Below are positions 1 through 4,990 of a stretch of 5,722 bases of DNA, piece by piece. The translations under genes and the position numbers were made by a program. The stretch's first letter is position 1. Each line of letters starts with the position of its first letter. The notes beneath the pieces are model-generated. The model made no database searches and was not told the origin of the DNA. It saw only the letters and a list, made by a program, of their open reading frames with translations. This DNA is from an uncultured Eubacteriales bacterium (GTDB lineage Bacteria > Bacillota > Clostridia > Oscillospirales > CAG-272): contig ONVJ01000276.1 in assembly GCA_900321265.1 (NCBI GenBank), forward strand, positions 1 through 5,722, in the 5' to 3' direction.

Positions 1-2193
1 CACGGTTACGAGCTGACTCTCAGGGGAGACGACGCGGCCGAGATCACGGTTGAAATGGTGACCGACGCCGAATTCGAGGCTGAAATGTCCCGCCGTCAGG
101 TAAAGGAGAATCAGACAGACCTGCCGCATCCGGGCTTCGGAGAAGGGGGAAAGTATCACGACAGGGAGGACGAGGATCCGCTGCCCGACGGGACCGTCCT
201 GACTTTTGCCCTCGTCGGGAACCAGAACTGCGGCAAAACGACCCTCTTCAATCAGCTGACCGGTTCGAACCGGCACGTCGGAAATTTCCCGGGGGTGACG
301 GTCGATCGCAAGGACGGAGCCATAATCGGTCATCCCGAGGCCGTCGTCACCGACCTGCCCGGCATCTATTCGATGTCGCCATATTCCAGCGAGGAGATCC
401 TGTCGCGGAATTTCGTCCTATGCGAAAAGCCGAAGGCGATCATCAACATCGTCGATTCCACAAATATCGAGCGCAACATGTACCTGACTATGCAGCTGCT
501 CGAGATGGATATCCCGATGGTCATCGCTCTCAACATGATGGACGAGCTGACCGCCAGCGGAGGAAGCGTCGACATAAACGGAATGGAGAAGATGCTCGGC
601 GTTCCGGTGGTCGCGATATCCGCCGCGAAAAACTACGGGGTGCATGAGCTGATCGGGCACGCGATCCATGTTGCCAGATATCAGGAAAAGCCCGGAAGGA
701 TTGATTTCTGCCGCAGCGACGAGGCAGGCGGTGCGCTCCACAGAGCGCTTCACGGGATCGCCCACCTGATCGAGGACCATGCACGGGCCGCCGGGATCCC
801 GGTAAGGTTCGCGGCAGGGAAGCTTATCGAGGGGGATCCTCTCGTCGCAGAGGCTCTCAGACTCGACGAAAACGAAAAGGATGCGGTAGAGCATATCATA
901 GTTCAGCTCGAGCGGGAGAGAGGACTCGACAGAAACGCCGCCGTGGCTGACATGCGCTTCTCCTTCATACGCGATCTCTGCGACGCGACGGTGACAAAGC
1001 CCCGCGTGAGCCGGGAAAAGATAAGAAGCGAAAAGATAGACCGTATCCTTACCGGAAGATTCACGGCGATCCCGATGTTCATCCTGATAATGGGGCTCAC
1101 CTTCTTCCTCTCCTTCAACGTCATCGGTCTCTTTCTCCAGAATCTTCTTGAGAAGGGCATAGATCTGCTCGGCTCGGCCGTAGACGGCTGGCTGACCTCG
1201 GCAGGCGTGAATGAGACTGTCCACAGTCTGGTGACCGACGGTATCTTCGCCGGAGTCGGATCGGTCCTGAGCTTCCTTCCGATCATCGTCACCATGTTCT
1301 TCTTCCTTTCGATGCTGGAAGACAGCGGATATATCGCCAGAGTGGCTTTCGTCATGGACCGGCTTCTGCGGAAGCTGGGGCTGTCGGGAAGGAGCATCGT
1401 GCCGATGCTGATCGGCTTCGGCTGCACCGTCCCCGCCGTGATGTCCACGAGGACACTGCCCAGCGAGCGCGACCGGAAGATGACTATCCTGCTGATACCC
1501 TTCATGAGCTGTTCTGCGAAGGTCCCGATCTACGGCTTCTTCGTTGCGGCCTTCTTCCCGAAATATTCCTGGCTCATCATGACGGGTATTTATTTTCTCG
1601 GGATACTGCTCGGGATCCTCGCGGCGCTGCTCTACAAGAACACCCTCTTCCGCGGGAAGGCGGTGCCCTTCGTCATGGAGCTTCCCAACTACAGGCTTCC
1701 CGGCCCGAAGAACGTTGGGAGACTGCTCTGGGACAAGGCGAAGGACTTCCTGCAGCGCGCATTCACGATCATTCTGATCGCCACGGTCGTCATCTGGTTC
1801 CTTCAGAGATTCGACTGGCGCTTCAACACTGTGACCGACCCGAAGTCGAGCATACTCGCGTCGGTCTCGGGGCTGCTTGTCCCGCTGATGAGGCCTGCGG
1901 GGCTCGGTGACTGGCGGCTCTGCACCTCGCTTATCTGCGGATTCATCGCCAAGGAAAGCGTGGTATCCACCACAGAGATGCTGTTTGAAGGGGGAGTCGC
2001 ATCCGCCGTGTCCTCTCTGTCGGCGGCTTCGATGCTCGTCTTCTCACTGCTTTACACTCCCTGTGTCGCCGCCATATCATCCATAAGGCGGGAGATCGGG
2101 TCTCTCAGGGCAGGCGGCGTTGCCCTGTGGCAGTGCGTTGTCGCCTGGCTCGCCGCCGTCGCGGTCTTTCAGATCGGAGGTCTTTTCCTGTGA
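1..2193 (+). CDS. feoB: Ferrous iron transporter FeoB, apparently fused to a FeoA domain (5' partial)
   Basis: GTP-gated Fe2+ importer of the cytoplasmic membrane. The frame is open from base 1 with no stop. The first 18 codons (ending GYELTLRGDDAAEITVE) resemble the last strand and helix of a FeoA SH3-like domain, so I annotate a FeoA-FeoB fusion with its true start left of the window. Internal ATGs exist at 55 (no Shine-Dalgarno) and 85 (weak GAGG at 76-79), so separate FeoB initiation is possible. Numbering from the ATG at 55, a charged His/Asp/Glu linker (about 23-45) leads to the G domain: G1 GNQNCGKT 55-62, switch Thr82, G3 DLPG 100-103, G4 NMMD 160-163, G5 SAAKN 189-193. A helical regulatory region follows (about 205-330). 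The membrane domain starts near 338 and carries both Gate motifs: GFGCTVPA 454-461 with Cys457, and SCSAKVPIY 485-493. TPCVAA (668-673) precedes the last membrane segment. From the ATG at 55 the length is 712 residues, normal for FeoB. Family assignment is secure; the fusion is inferred. Confidence 0.96.
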   Translation, partial: HGYELTLRGDDAAEITVEMVTDAEFEAEMSRRQVKENQTDLPHPGFGEGGKYHDREDEDPLPDGTVLTFALVGNQNCGKTTLFNQLTGSNRHVGNFPGVTVDRKDGAIIGHPEAVVTDLPGIYSMSPYSSEEILSRNFVLCEKPKAIINIVDSTNIERNMYLTMQLLEMDIPMVIALNMMDELTASGGSVDINGMEKMLGVPVVAISAAKNYGVHELIGHAIHVARYQEKPGRIDFCRSDEAGGALHRALHGIAHLIEDHARAAGIPVRFAAGKLIEGDPLVAEALRLDENEKDAVEHIIVQLERERGLDRNAAVADMRFSFIRDLCDATVTKPRVSREKIRSEKIDRILTGRFTAIPMFILIMGLTFFLSFNVIGLFLQNLLEKGIDLLGSAVDGWLTSAGVNETVHSLVTDGIFAGVGSVLSFLPIIVTMFFFLSMLEDSGYIARVAFVMDRLLRKLGLSGRSIVPMLIGFGCTVPAVMSTRTLPSERDRKMTILLIPFMSCSAKVPIYGFFVAAFFPKYSWLIMTGIYFLGILLGILAALLYKNTLFRGKAVPFVMELPNYRLPGPKNVGRLLWDKAKDFLQRAFTIILIATVVIWFLQRFDWRFNTVTDPKSSILASVSGLLVPLMRPAGLGDWRLCTSLICGFIAKESVVSTTEMLFEGGVASAVSSLSAASMLVFSLLYTPCVAAISSIRREIGSLRAGGVALWQCVVAWLAAVAVFQIGGLFL

Positions 2194-2327
2194 ACGCCGT
2201 TGATTATCTGATAATCGCCGCGGTCTCCTGCGCGGTCGGTCTGGCCGTATTTTTTCTGATCCGCCGCAGGGGACGCGGAGAATGCTGCGGCAACTGCGCG
2301 GAATGCGAGAGAAAAAAACAAAAATAG
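2190..2327 (+). CDS. FeoB-associated Cys-rich small membrane protein
   Basis: A 45-residue protein matching the small FeoB-associated Cys-rich membrane family found beside feoB in many Clostridia. Its exact role is unproven; help in passing or sensing Fe2+ at FeoB is a reasonable inference. One hydrophobic segment spans residues about 6-24, followed by Arg-rich RRRGRG, which fits a cytoplasmic C-terminus by the positive-inside rule. The tail carries a CC-x2-C-x2-C cluster (Cys32, 33, 36, 39) and a basic RKKQK end. The GTG start is chosen because it overlaps the feoB stop as GTGA, has GGAGG at 2176-2180 with a 9-nt spacer, and gives the expected family length. A longer reading from the ATG at 2127 would add an Arg-rich stretch that is only feoB out of frame. 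The overlap implies translational coupling to FeoB. No convincing terminator follows the stop codon. Confidence 0.85.
   Translation: MNAVDYLIIAAVSCAVGLAVFFLIRRRGRGECCGNCAECERKKQK
2202..2216. repeat. Perfect 7-1-7 palindrome inside the small feo gene
   Basis: GATTATC-T-GATAATC is a perfect 15-bp inverted repeat with a one-base centre. It lies over codons 5-9 of the small Cys-rich gene, about 120 nt before the rpmE promoter. The 7-1-7 spacing and the hexamers ATTATC and GATAAT recall Fur-family boxes, but their order is reversed relative to the usual GATAAT-N-ATTATC. It may simply be coding sequence (Asp-Tyr-Leu-Ile-Ile). What is seen is the palindrome; any regulator binding is speculation. 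Confidence 0.3.
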
Positions 2328-2338
2328 TAAAAAAACAC

Positions 2339-2367
2339 TTGACTTGTTTTATGAAAAGTGATATAAT
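2339..2367 (+). promoter_or_regulatory. Sigma-A promoter of rpmE
   Basis: The -35 box is TTGACT (2339-2344; one mismatch to TTGACA), the spacer is 17 nt (2345-2361), and the -10 box is a perfect TATAAT (2362-2367). An extended -10 TG lies at 2359-2360. A start of transcription near 2374-2376 would give a leader of about 60 nt before rpmE. The surrounding DNA is A/T-rich, unlike the flanking genes. Two short inverted repeats overlap it: AAAACA/TGTTTT (2332-2337, 2345-2350) brackets the -35, and CACTT/AAGTG (2336-2340, 2356-2360) spans the spacer. Confidence 0.88.
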
Positions 2368-2373
2368 TTCAAA

Positions 2374-2436
2374 GTATGTGCGTCAAAGACGGCAAAATCC
2401 GTCTTAATACCCGGCGCAAAGAAAGGTCAGAAAGTC
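2374..2436 (+). promoter_or_regulatory. rpmE 5' leader with hairpin (candidate bL31 autoregulatory leader)
   Basis: The predicted untranslated leader contains a perfect 7-bp stem, AAGACGG (2386-2392) with CCGTCTT (2399-2405), closing a 6-nt loop. A second, outer 4-bp pairing is possible between TGCG (2379-2382) and CGCA (2415-2418), just before the Shine-Dalgarno GAAAGGT (2421-2427). A competing small hairpin CGTC/GACG (2381-2384, 2388-2391) could also form. Autoregulatory leaders before bL31 genes have been described in several bacterial groups. I cannot confirm that this one matches a known class, and a short stem alone is weak evidence. Confidence 0.4.
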
Positions 2437-2655
2437 ATGAAGGAAGGCATCCATCCCAAATACGAAGAGGTGGTGATCCGCTGCGCCTGCGGCGAGACCG
2501 TCACAACCCGGTCCACCAACCCCAGAGGCGGAAACGAGATCAAGGTCGAGATATGCTCGAAGTGTCACCCCTTCTTCACCGGCAAGCAGAAGCTCGTCGA
2601 TGTCGGCGGAAGAGTTGACAAATTCAAGAGAAGACTCGAGTCTGTCAAGAAATAA
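2437..2655 (+). CDS. rpmE: 50S ribosomal protein bL31, zinc-binding type
   Basis: Ribosomal large-subunit protein bL31, which helps form a bridge between the subunits. The 72-residue product opens with MKEGIHPKYEEV, the usual bL31 start. It has the four cysteines of the zinc-binding (C+) form: CAC at 16-18 and CSKC at 40-43. The next motif, HPFFTGKQK (44-52), is a family hallmark, followed by GGRVDKFKRR. The length is typical. ATG 2437 is preceded by GAAAGGT (2421-2427) with about 10 nt to the start. The gene is monocistronic on the evidence here, with its own strong promoter (2339-2367) and terminator (2681-2713). In bacteria with a zinc-free paralogue the zinc form is often linked to zinc status; no paralogue lies in this window. 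Confidence 0.97.
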   Translation: MKEGIHPKYEEVVIRCACGETVTTRSTNPRGGNEIKVEICSKCHPFFTGKQKLVDVGGRVDKFKRRLESVKK

Positions 2656-2680
2656 TAACACCTCTCTTCGTTTTTCAAAT

Positions 2681-2713
2681 ACAAGGGTTGTCGCAAGACG
2701 CCCTTTGTTTTTT
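2681..2713 (+). terminator. Intrinsic terminator after rpmE
   Basis: The stem is built from GTC (2690-2692) and GAC (2697-2699) around a GCAA tetraloop, then GGG (2685-2687) with CCC (2701-2703), then the A/U-rich base ACAA with TTTGT (one bulged T). T2688/T2689 opposite G2700 gives a bulge plus a wobble pair. A run of six T (2708-2713) follows. It begins about 25 nt after the rpmE stop, so it should end most rpmE transcripts. Some readthrough into hflX is possible, since I see no clear promoter for hflX. Confidence 0.85.
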
Positions 2714-2751
2714 ACAAAGACACAGCTGAAAGAGAGTTAACAACCAAAAAT

Positions 2752-4089
2752 ATGATACTGAATTTATTCGACAGGAACAAAGCGGTGACAGAGGGAAGTC
2801 CCGCGGTGCTCGTCAGCGTCGTCACCGACGCCGACGACAGCCACGAGGCTGAGCTTTCTCTGGCAGAGCTCCGCAGGCTCTGCGAGACCGCCGGCGCTTA
2901 TCCGGCGGCCGAGGTCATTCAGAACCGCCACGCTCCAGACGCGAGGACCGTCATCGGCAGCGGCAAGCTCGGAGAACTGTCCGGGATATGCCGCAGTCTG
3001 GGAGCCGCGCTCGTCGTCTTCGACTGCGAGCTGACGCCTTCGCAGATCAGGAATATCGAGGACGGCCTGGGCGACGTGTCGGTCATAGACCGCTCGATGC
3101 TCATCCTCGATATATTCGCCCTCCACGCGGTGACCGCCGAAGGCAAGCTGCAGGTGGAGCTGGCACAGCTGAAATATACGGCGCCGAGGCTTATCGGACG
3201 CGGCAGCGAACTGTCAAGGCTGGGCGGAGGCATAGGCACCAGAGGGCCGGGAGAATCGCAGCTCGAGACCGACAGACGTCATGTCCAGAGAAGGATCAGG
3301 GCGCTTTCTGAGCAGCTTAAGGCGATCGGTACCGGACGCGCGACCGTCAGGTCGGCAAGGGAGCGCTCGGGGATCCCGAGGATCGCCATCGTGGGATATA
3401 CGAACGCGGGGAAATCGACGCTTCTCAACCGCCTGACAGACGCAGGTATACTCGCCGAGGACAAGCTTTTTGCGACCCTCGATCCGACCACGAGGAAGTT
3501 TTCTCTCCCTGACGGGCGGGATATCCTGCTCACCGATACGGTCGGCTTCATCAGAAGGCTTCCGACACATCTGATTAAGGCTTTTTCCTCGACGCTCGAG
3601 GAAGCGGTCCTCTGCGATATCCTGCTCATCGTCGCCGACGCGTCGGATCCCGACGTCGAATCCCAGCTCGAAGTGACTGCGTCGCTCCTCGGTGAGCTTG
3701 GAGCCGGGGACAAGCCCCGCCTTACCGTTTACAACAAATGTGATCTGCTTCAGGACGGGATCGGCGGGATCAGAAACACTCCCGGCATCCGGGATATCAG
3801 GGATACCGTATTCATCTCGGCAGAGACCGGGGAGGGGATCGGTGAGCTTCTCGAGGCGCTTTCGAAGCTGATCGACGCCGGAAGCCGGGAGATCCGCTTC
3901 AGGATCCCGAACTCAGAGGCCGGACTTCTCGGGCAGATCTGGGGCGGCGGAAAGGTCGTTTCGGTCGATTACGGCCCCGAATTCATCGACGTCAGGGCGG
4001 TATGCGACTCAAGGCTTGCGGGGCGGCTGGCAAAATATATTTATGCGGGACGCTCAGACGAACCGGGAGACACCGATGAAGAAGACTGA
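2752..4089 (+). CDS. hflX: Ribosome-associated GTPase HflX
   Basis: GTPase that binds the 50S subunit and splits stalled or stress-inactivated 70S ribosomes. The 445 residues fit the family. The N-terminal HflX domain (about 17-180) includes IGSGKLGEL (68-76), VIDRSMLILDIF (111-122), GKLQVELAQLKY (131-142) and the hallmark GGGIGTRGPGES (158-169) with LETDRR (171-176). A helical linker leads to the G domain: G1 GYTNAGKS 215-222, G2 within DPTTR 244-248, G3 DTVG 262-265, G4 NKCD 328-331, G5 SAETG 356-360. A short C-terminal domain follows. The start is less certain. ATG 2752 has only GAAAGAGAG (2728-2736) about 15 nt upstream, farther than usual. GTG 2785 has AGGA (2773-2776) at 8 nt and would still keep the conserved domain. 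The gene overlaps yigZ by 14 nt, implying one transcript. No promoter was recognised in 2714-2751. Confidence 0.97.
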   Translation: MILNLFDRNKAVTEGSPAVLVSVVTDADDSHEAELSLAELRRLCETAGAYPAAEVIQNRHAPDARTVIGSGKLGELSGICRSLGAALVVFDCELTPSQIRNIEDGLGDVSVIDRSMLILDIFALHAVTAEGKLQVELAQLKYTAPRLIGRGSELSRLGGGIGTRGPGESQLETDRRHVQRRIRALSEQLKAIGTGRATVRSARERSGIPRIAIVGYTNAGKSTLLNRLTDAGILAEDKLFATLDPTTRKFSLPDGRDILLTDTVGFIRRLPTHLIKAFSSTLEEAVLCDILLIVADASDPDVESQLEVTASLLGELGAGDKPRLTVYNKCDLLQDGIGGIRNTPGIRDIRDTVFISAETGEGIGELLEALSKLIDAGSREIRFRIPNSEAGLLGQIWGGGKVVSVDYGPEFIDVRAVCDSRLAGRLAKYIYAGRSDEPGDTDEED

Positions 4090-4729
4090 TAAGGATGAGC
4101 GCGGCGGTTCTGTGACCGTTCCGGCCGGGACGGGAAGGGCGGTCTATACCGACCGCCGATCTGAGTTTATAGGTTTCTGCACAAGGATCGAGTCGGAGGA
4201 AGAGGCGAAAGAGAAGATCGAAGCGGTCAGAAAGGAGCATCCCGCCGCCAGGCATACCTGCTTCGCCTACAGGCTTCGCGGAGGTATCGTCAGGAGATAC
4301 TCGGATGACGGAGAACCTCAGGGAAGCGCGGGAAGACCGATCCTCGATGTCCTTGACAGGAAGGGAGTCGACAGCGCTCTCATCACCGTGACGCGCTATT
4401 TCGGAGGGATCCTGCTCGGGACCGGAGGACTCGTCAGAGCCTATTCGTCGGCGGCGTCATCTGCCCTCGACGACGCTGGGCTGGCGAGACTTGTCCCTTT
4501 CGCGAAATTTTCGGTCTCGATCGCTTATCCCGACTGGCAGCGGGTCTCCCAGATCCTCAGGCGCGAGGGCGCCGTGATATCGGAAACGGTTTTCGGATCT
4601 GACGTCACCGCGACATTTTCTGTCCGCCTGACCGATGCCGAAAGGATCCTGGCGGTCATCGCCGAGGATACCGGCGGCAGATGCAGGACGGTCCCGATGG
4701 GAGAGGAGTATCTGGCAGAGCCTGTGTAG
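4076..4729 (+). CDS. yigZ: IMPACT/UPF0029 family protein YigZ
   Basis: Member of the YigZ (YvyE) family, related to the N-terminal domain of eukaryotic IMPACT, which acts in the GCN1/GCN2 translation-stress pathway. The bacterial function is not established. The 217 residues match the family's usual length. Conserved blocks are HPAARHTCFAYRL (55-67), YSDDGEPQGSAGRPIL (75-90) and VTRYFGGILLGTGGLVRAYS (105-124). After about 140 comes the smaller C-terminal ferredoxin-like DUF1949-type domain. I chose ATG 4076 over ATG 4016 because GGGAG (4065-4069) lies 6 nt upstream and because the longer form only adds residues read from inside hflX. The start sits inside the last codons of hflX (14-nt overlap), so the two are probably translated together; this suggests, but does not show, a shared ribosome-related role. 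No clear 3' terminator follows at once. Confidence 0.94.
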   Translation: MKKTDKDERGGSVTVPAGTGRAVYTDRRSEFIGFCTRIESEEEAKEKIEAVRKEHPAARHTCFAYRLRGGIVRRYSDDGEPQGSAGRPILDVLDRKGVDSALITVTRYFGGILLGTGGLVRAYSSAASSALDDAGLARLVPFAKFSVSIAYPDWQRVSQILRREGAVISETVFGSDVTATFSVRLTDAERILAVIAEDTGGRCRTVPMGEEYLAEPV

Positions 4730-4782
4730 GCAGGGTCTCTAAATCCTTTTCCGTTCGCAACCGGTTAAGCGGGGAAAATATT

Positions 4783-4861
4783 AATACTTTTTTTGCCGGC
4801 GTAACTTCCGGCAAAAAATATTGAAAAAAATCCCGCGAAAAAAAAGTATTTTCACTTTTTT
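4783..4861 (+). promoter_or_regulatory. A/T-rich gap with competing inverted repeats
   Basis: Between yigZ and dnaG the sequence turns strongly A/T-rich and holds three mutually exclusive pairings. First, TTTTTTGCCGG (4789-4799) pairs with CCGGCAAAAAA (4808-4818). Second, AATACTTTTTTT (4783-4794) pairs with AAAAAAAGTATT (4839-4850), 12 bp without mismatch. Third, AAAAAAGT (4840-4847) pairs with ACTTTTTT (4854-4861) around a 6-nt loop and ends in a T run. The third could be a weak terminator for hflX-yigZ, and the second would prevent it. Homopolymer runs make such matches easier by chance, so a regulatory role is unproven. Confidence 0.35.
4789..4818. repeat. 11-bp perfect inverted repeat with reversed T/A polarity
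   Basis: T6GCCGG, an 8-nt loop (CGTAACTT), then CCGGCA6. Intrinsic terminators have a T run after the stem; here the T run is on the 5' side and the A run on the 3' side when read from either strand. It therefore does not look like a terminator in either direction. An operator, a strong RNA hairpin or a 3'-end stabiliser for the upstream transcript are possible readings. Confidence 0.6.
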
Positions 4862-4866
4862 AAGAG

Positions 4867-4874
4867 TATATTAT
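4867..4874 (+). promoter_or_regulatory. Weak candidate -10 region for dnaG
   Basis: The overlapping hexamers TATATT (4867-4872) and TATTAT (4869-4874) resemble a -10 box, and the A/T-rich setting and position about 115 nt before dnaG are suitable. No good -35 lies 16-18 nt upstream, so this is only a guess. TTGAAA at 4821-4826 resembles a -35, but the hexamer 17 nt downstream (AAGTAT, 4844-4849) is poor. Confidence 0.25.
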
Positions 4875-4897
4875 TTTCAGACCGGGAAAAGATCCGT

Positions 4898-4990
4898 ATG
4901 ACGTCGGGCGAGCATCGCTCCCCTCTTCCGGTAGCCCCGGAGGCAGGCGGATCGCTGCCGGATCCGTTTTCGGAGGAGGGAAGGAAATGA
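4898..4990 (+). CDS. Possible 30-codon leader ORF overlapping the dnaG start
   Basis: An ATG-started frame of 30 codons (MTSGEHRSPLPVAPEAGG..., ending SEEGRK) runs through the dnaG leader. Its TGA at 4988-4990 overlaps the dnaG ATG at 4987-4989 as ATGA, the arrangement used for translational coupling. A weak GGGA at 4884-4887 lies about 10 nt before its start. I do not recognise the peptide; it is rich in Pro, Gly, Ser and Glu with no membrane segment or known motif. The overlap may be accidental, since a frame open for 30 codons is not rare in GC-rich DNA, and the same bases can fold into hairpins. Real translation is unproven. Confidence 0.22.
   Translation: MTSGEHRSPLPVAPEAGGSLPDPFSEEGRK
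4906..4966 (+). promoter_or_regulatory. dnaG leader with three adjacent potential hairpins
   Basis: Three short stems lie in line just before the dnaG ribosome binding site. SL1 is GGGCGA (4906-4911) with TCGCTC (4915-4920), including one G-T wobble and a 3-nt loop. SL2 is CTTCCGG (4925-4931) with CCGGAGG (4937-4943), one wobble. SL3 is CGGATC (4948-4953) with GATCCG (4961-4966), followed by TTTT (4967-4970). An alternative pairing GGCAG (4942-4946) with CTGCC (4955-4959) would break SL2 and SL3. This is GC-rich DNA, where stems arise easily, so function is uncertain. Confidence 0.3.

Noticed and set aside
418..1224. Long open frame on the minus strand inside feoB (268 codons)
   Set aside because: It lies wholly antisense to conserved FeoB G-domain and membrane sequence, has no recognisable motif, and is the kind of open frame that GC-rich coding DNA produces on the opposite strand.
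2127..2189. Extended ATG start for the small Cys-rich gene
   Set aside because: The extra residues are Arg-rich out-of-frame feoB sequence, while the GTG at 2190 has a strong Shine-Dalgarno and gives the normal length.
2332..2350. AAAACA/TGTTTT hairpin as terminator of the feo operon
   Set aside because: The stem is short, with only one G-C pair, and it overlaps the rpmE -35 box. It would not terminate well.
2376..2618. 80-codon frame starting at the predicted rpmE transcription start, possibly leaderless
   Set aside because: It overlaps rpmE in another frame, encodes a low-information Arg/His-rich sequence, and has no family resemblance.
2751..2756. TATGAT as a -10 box for hflX
   Set aside because: It overlaps the hflX start codon, and there is no -35 match 17 nt upstream (GAAAGA). 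It would place the transcript start inside the gene.
2988..3311. Arg-rich 107-codon + strand frame inside hflX
   Set aside because: It is entirely contained in the conserved HflX N-terminal domain in another frame; composition is typical of a frame shadow.
4016..4075. Upstream ATG for yigZ
   Set aside because: It has no suitable ribosome binding site, and the 20 extra residues come from hflX coding DNA. ATG 4076 has GGGAG at the right distance.
4751..4772. Stem around CCGTTCGCAACCGG as terminator of hflX-yigZ
   Set aside because: Pairing needs bulges, and no T run follows; GGGGAAAA comes next instead.
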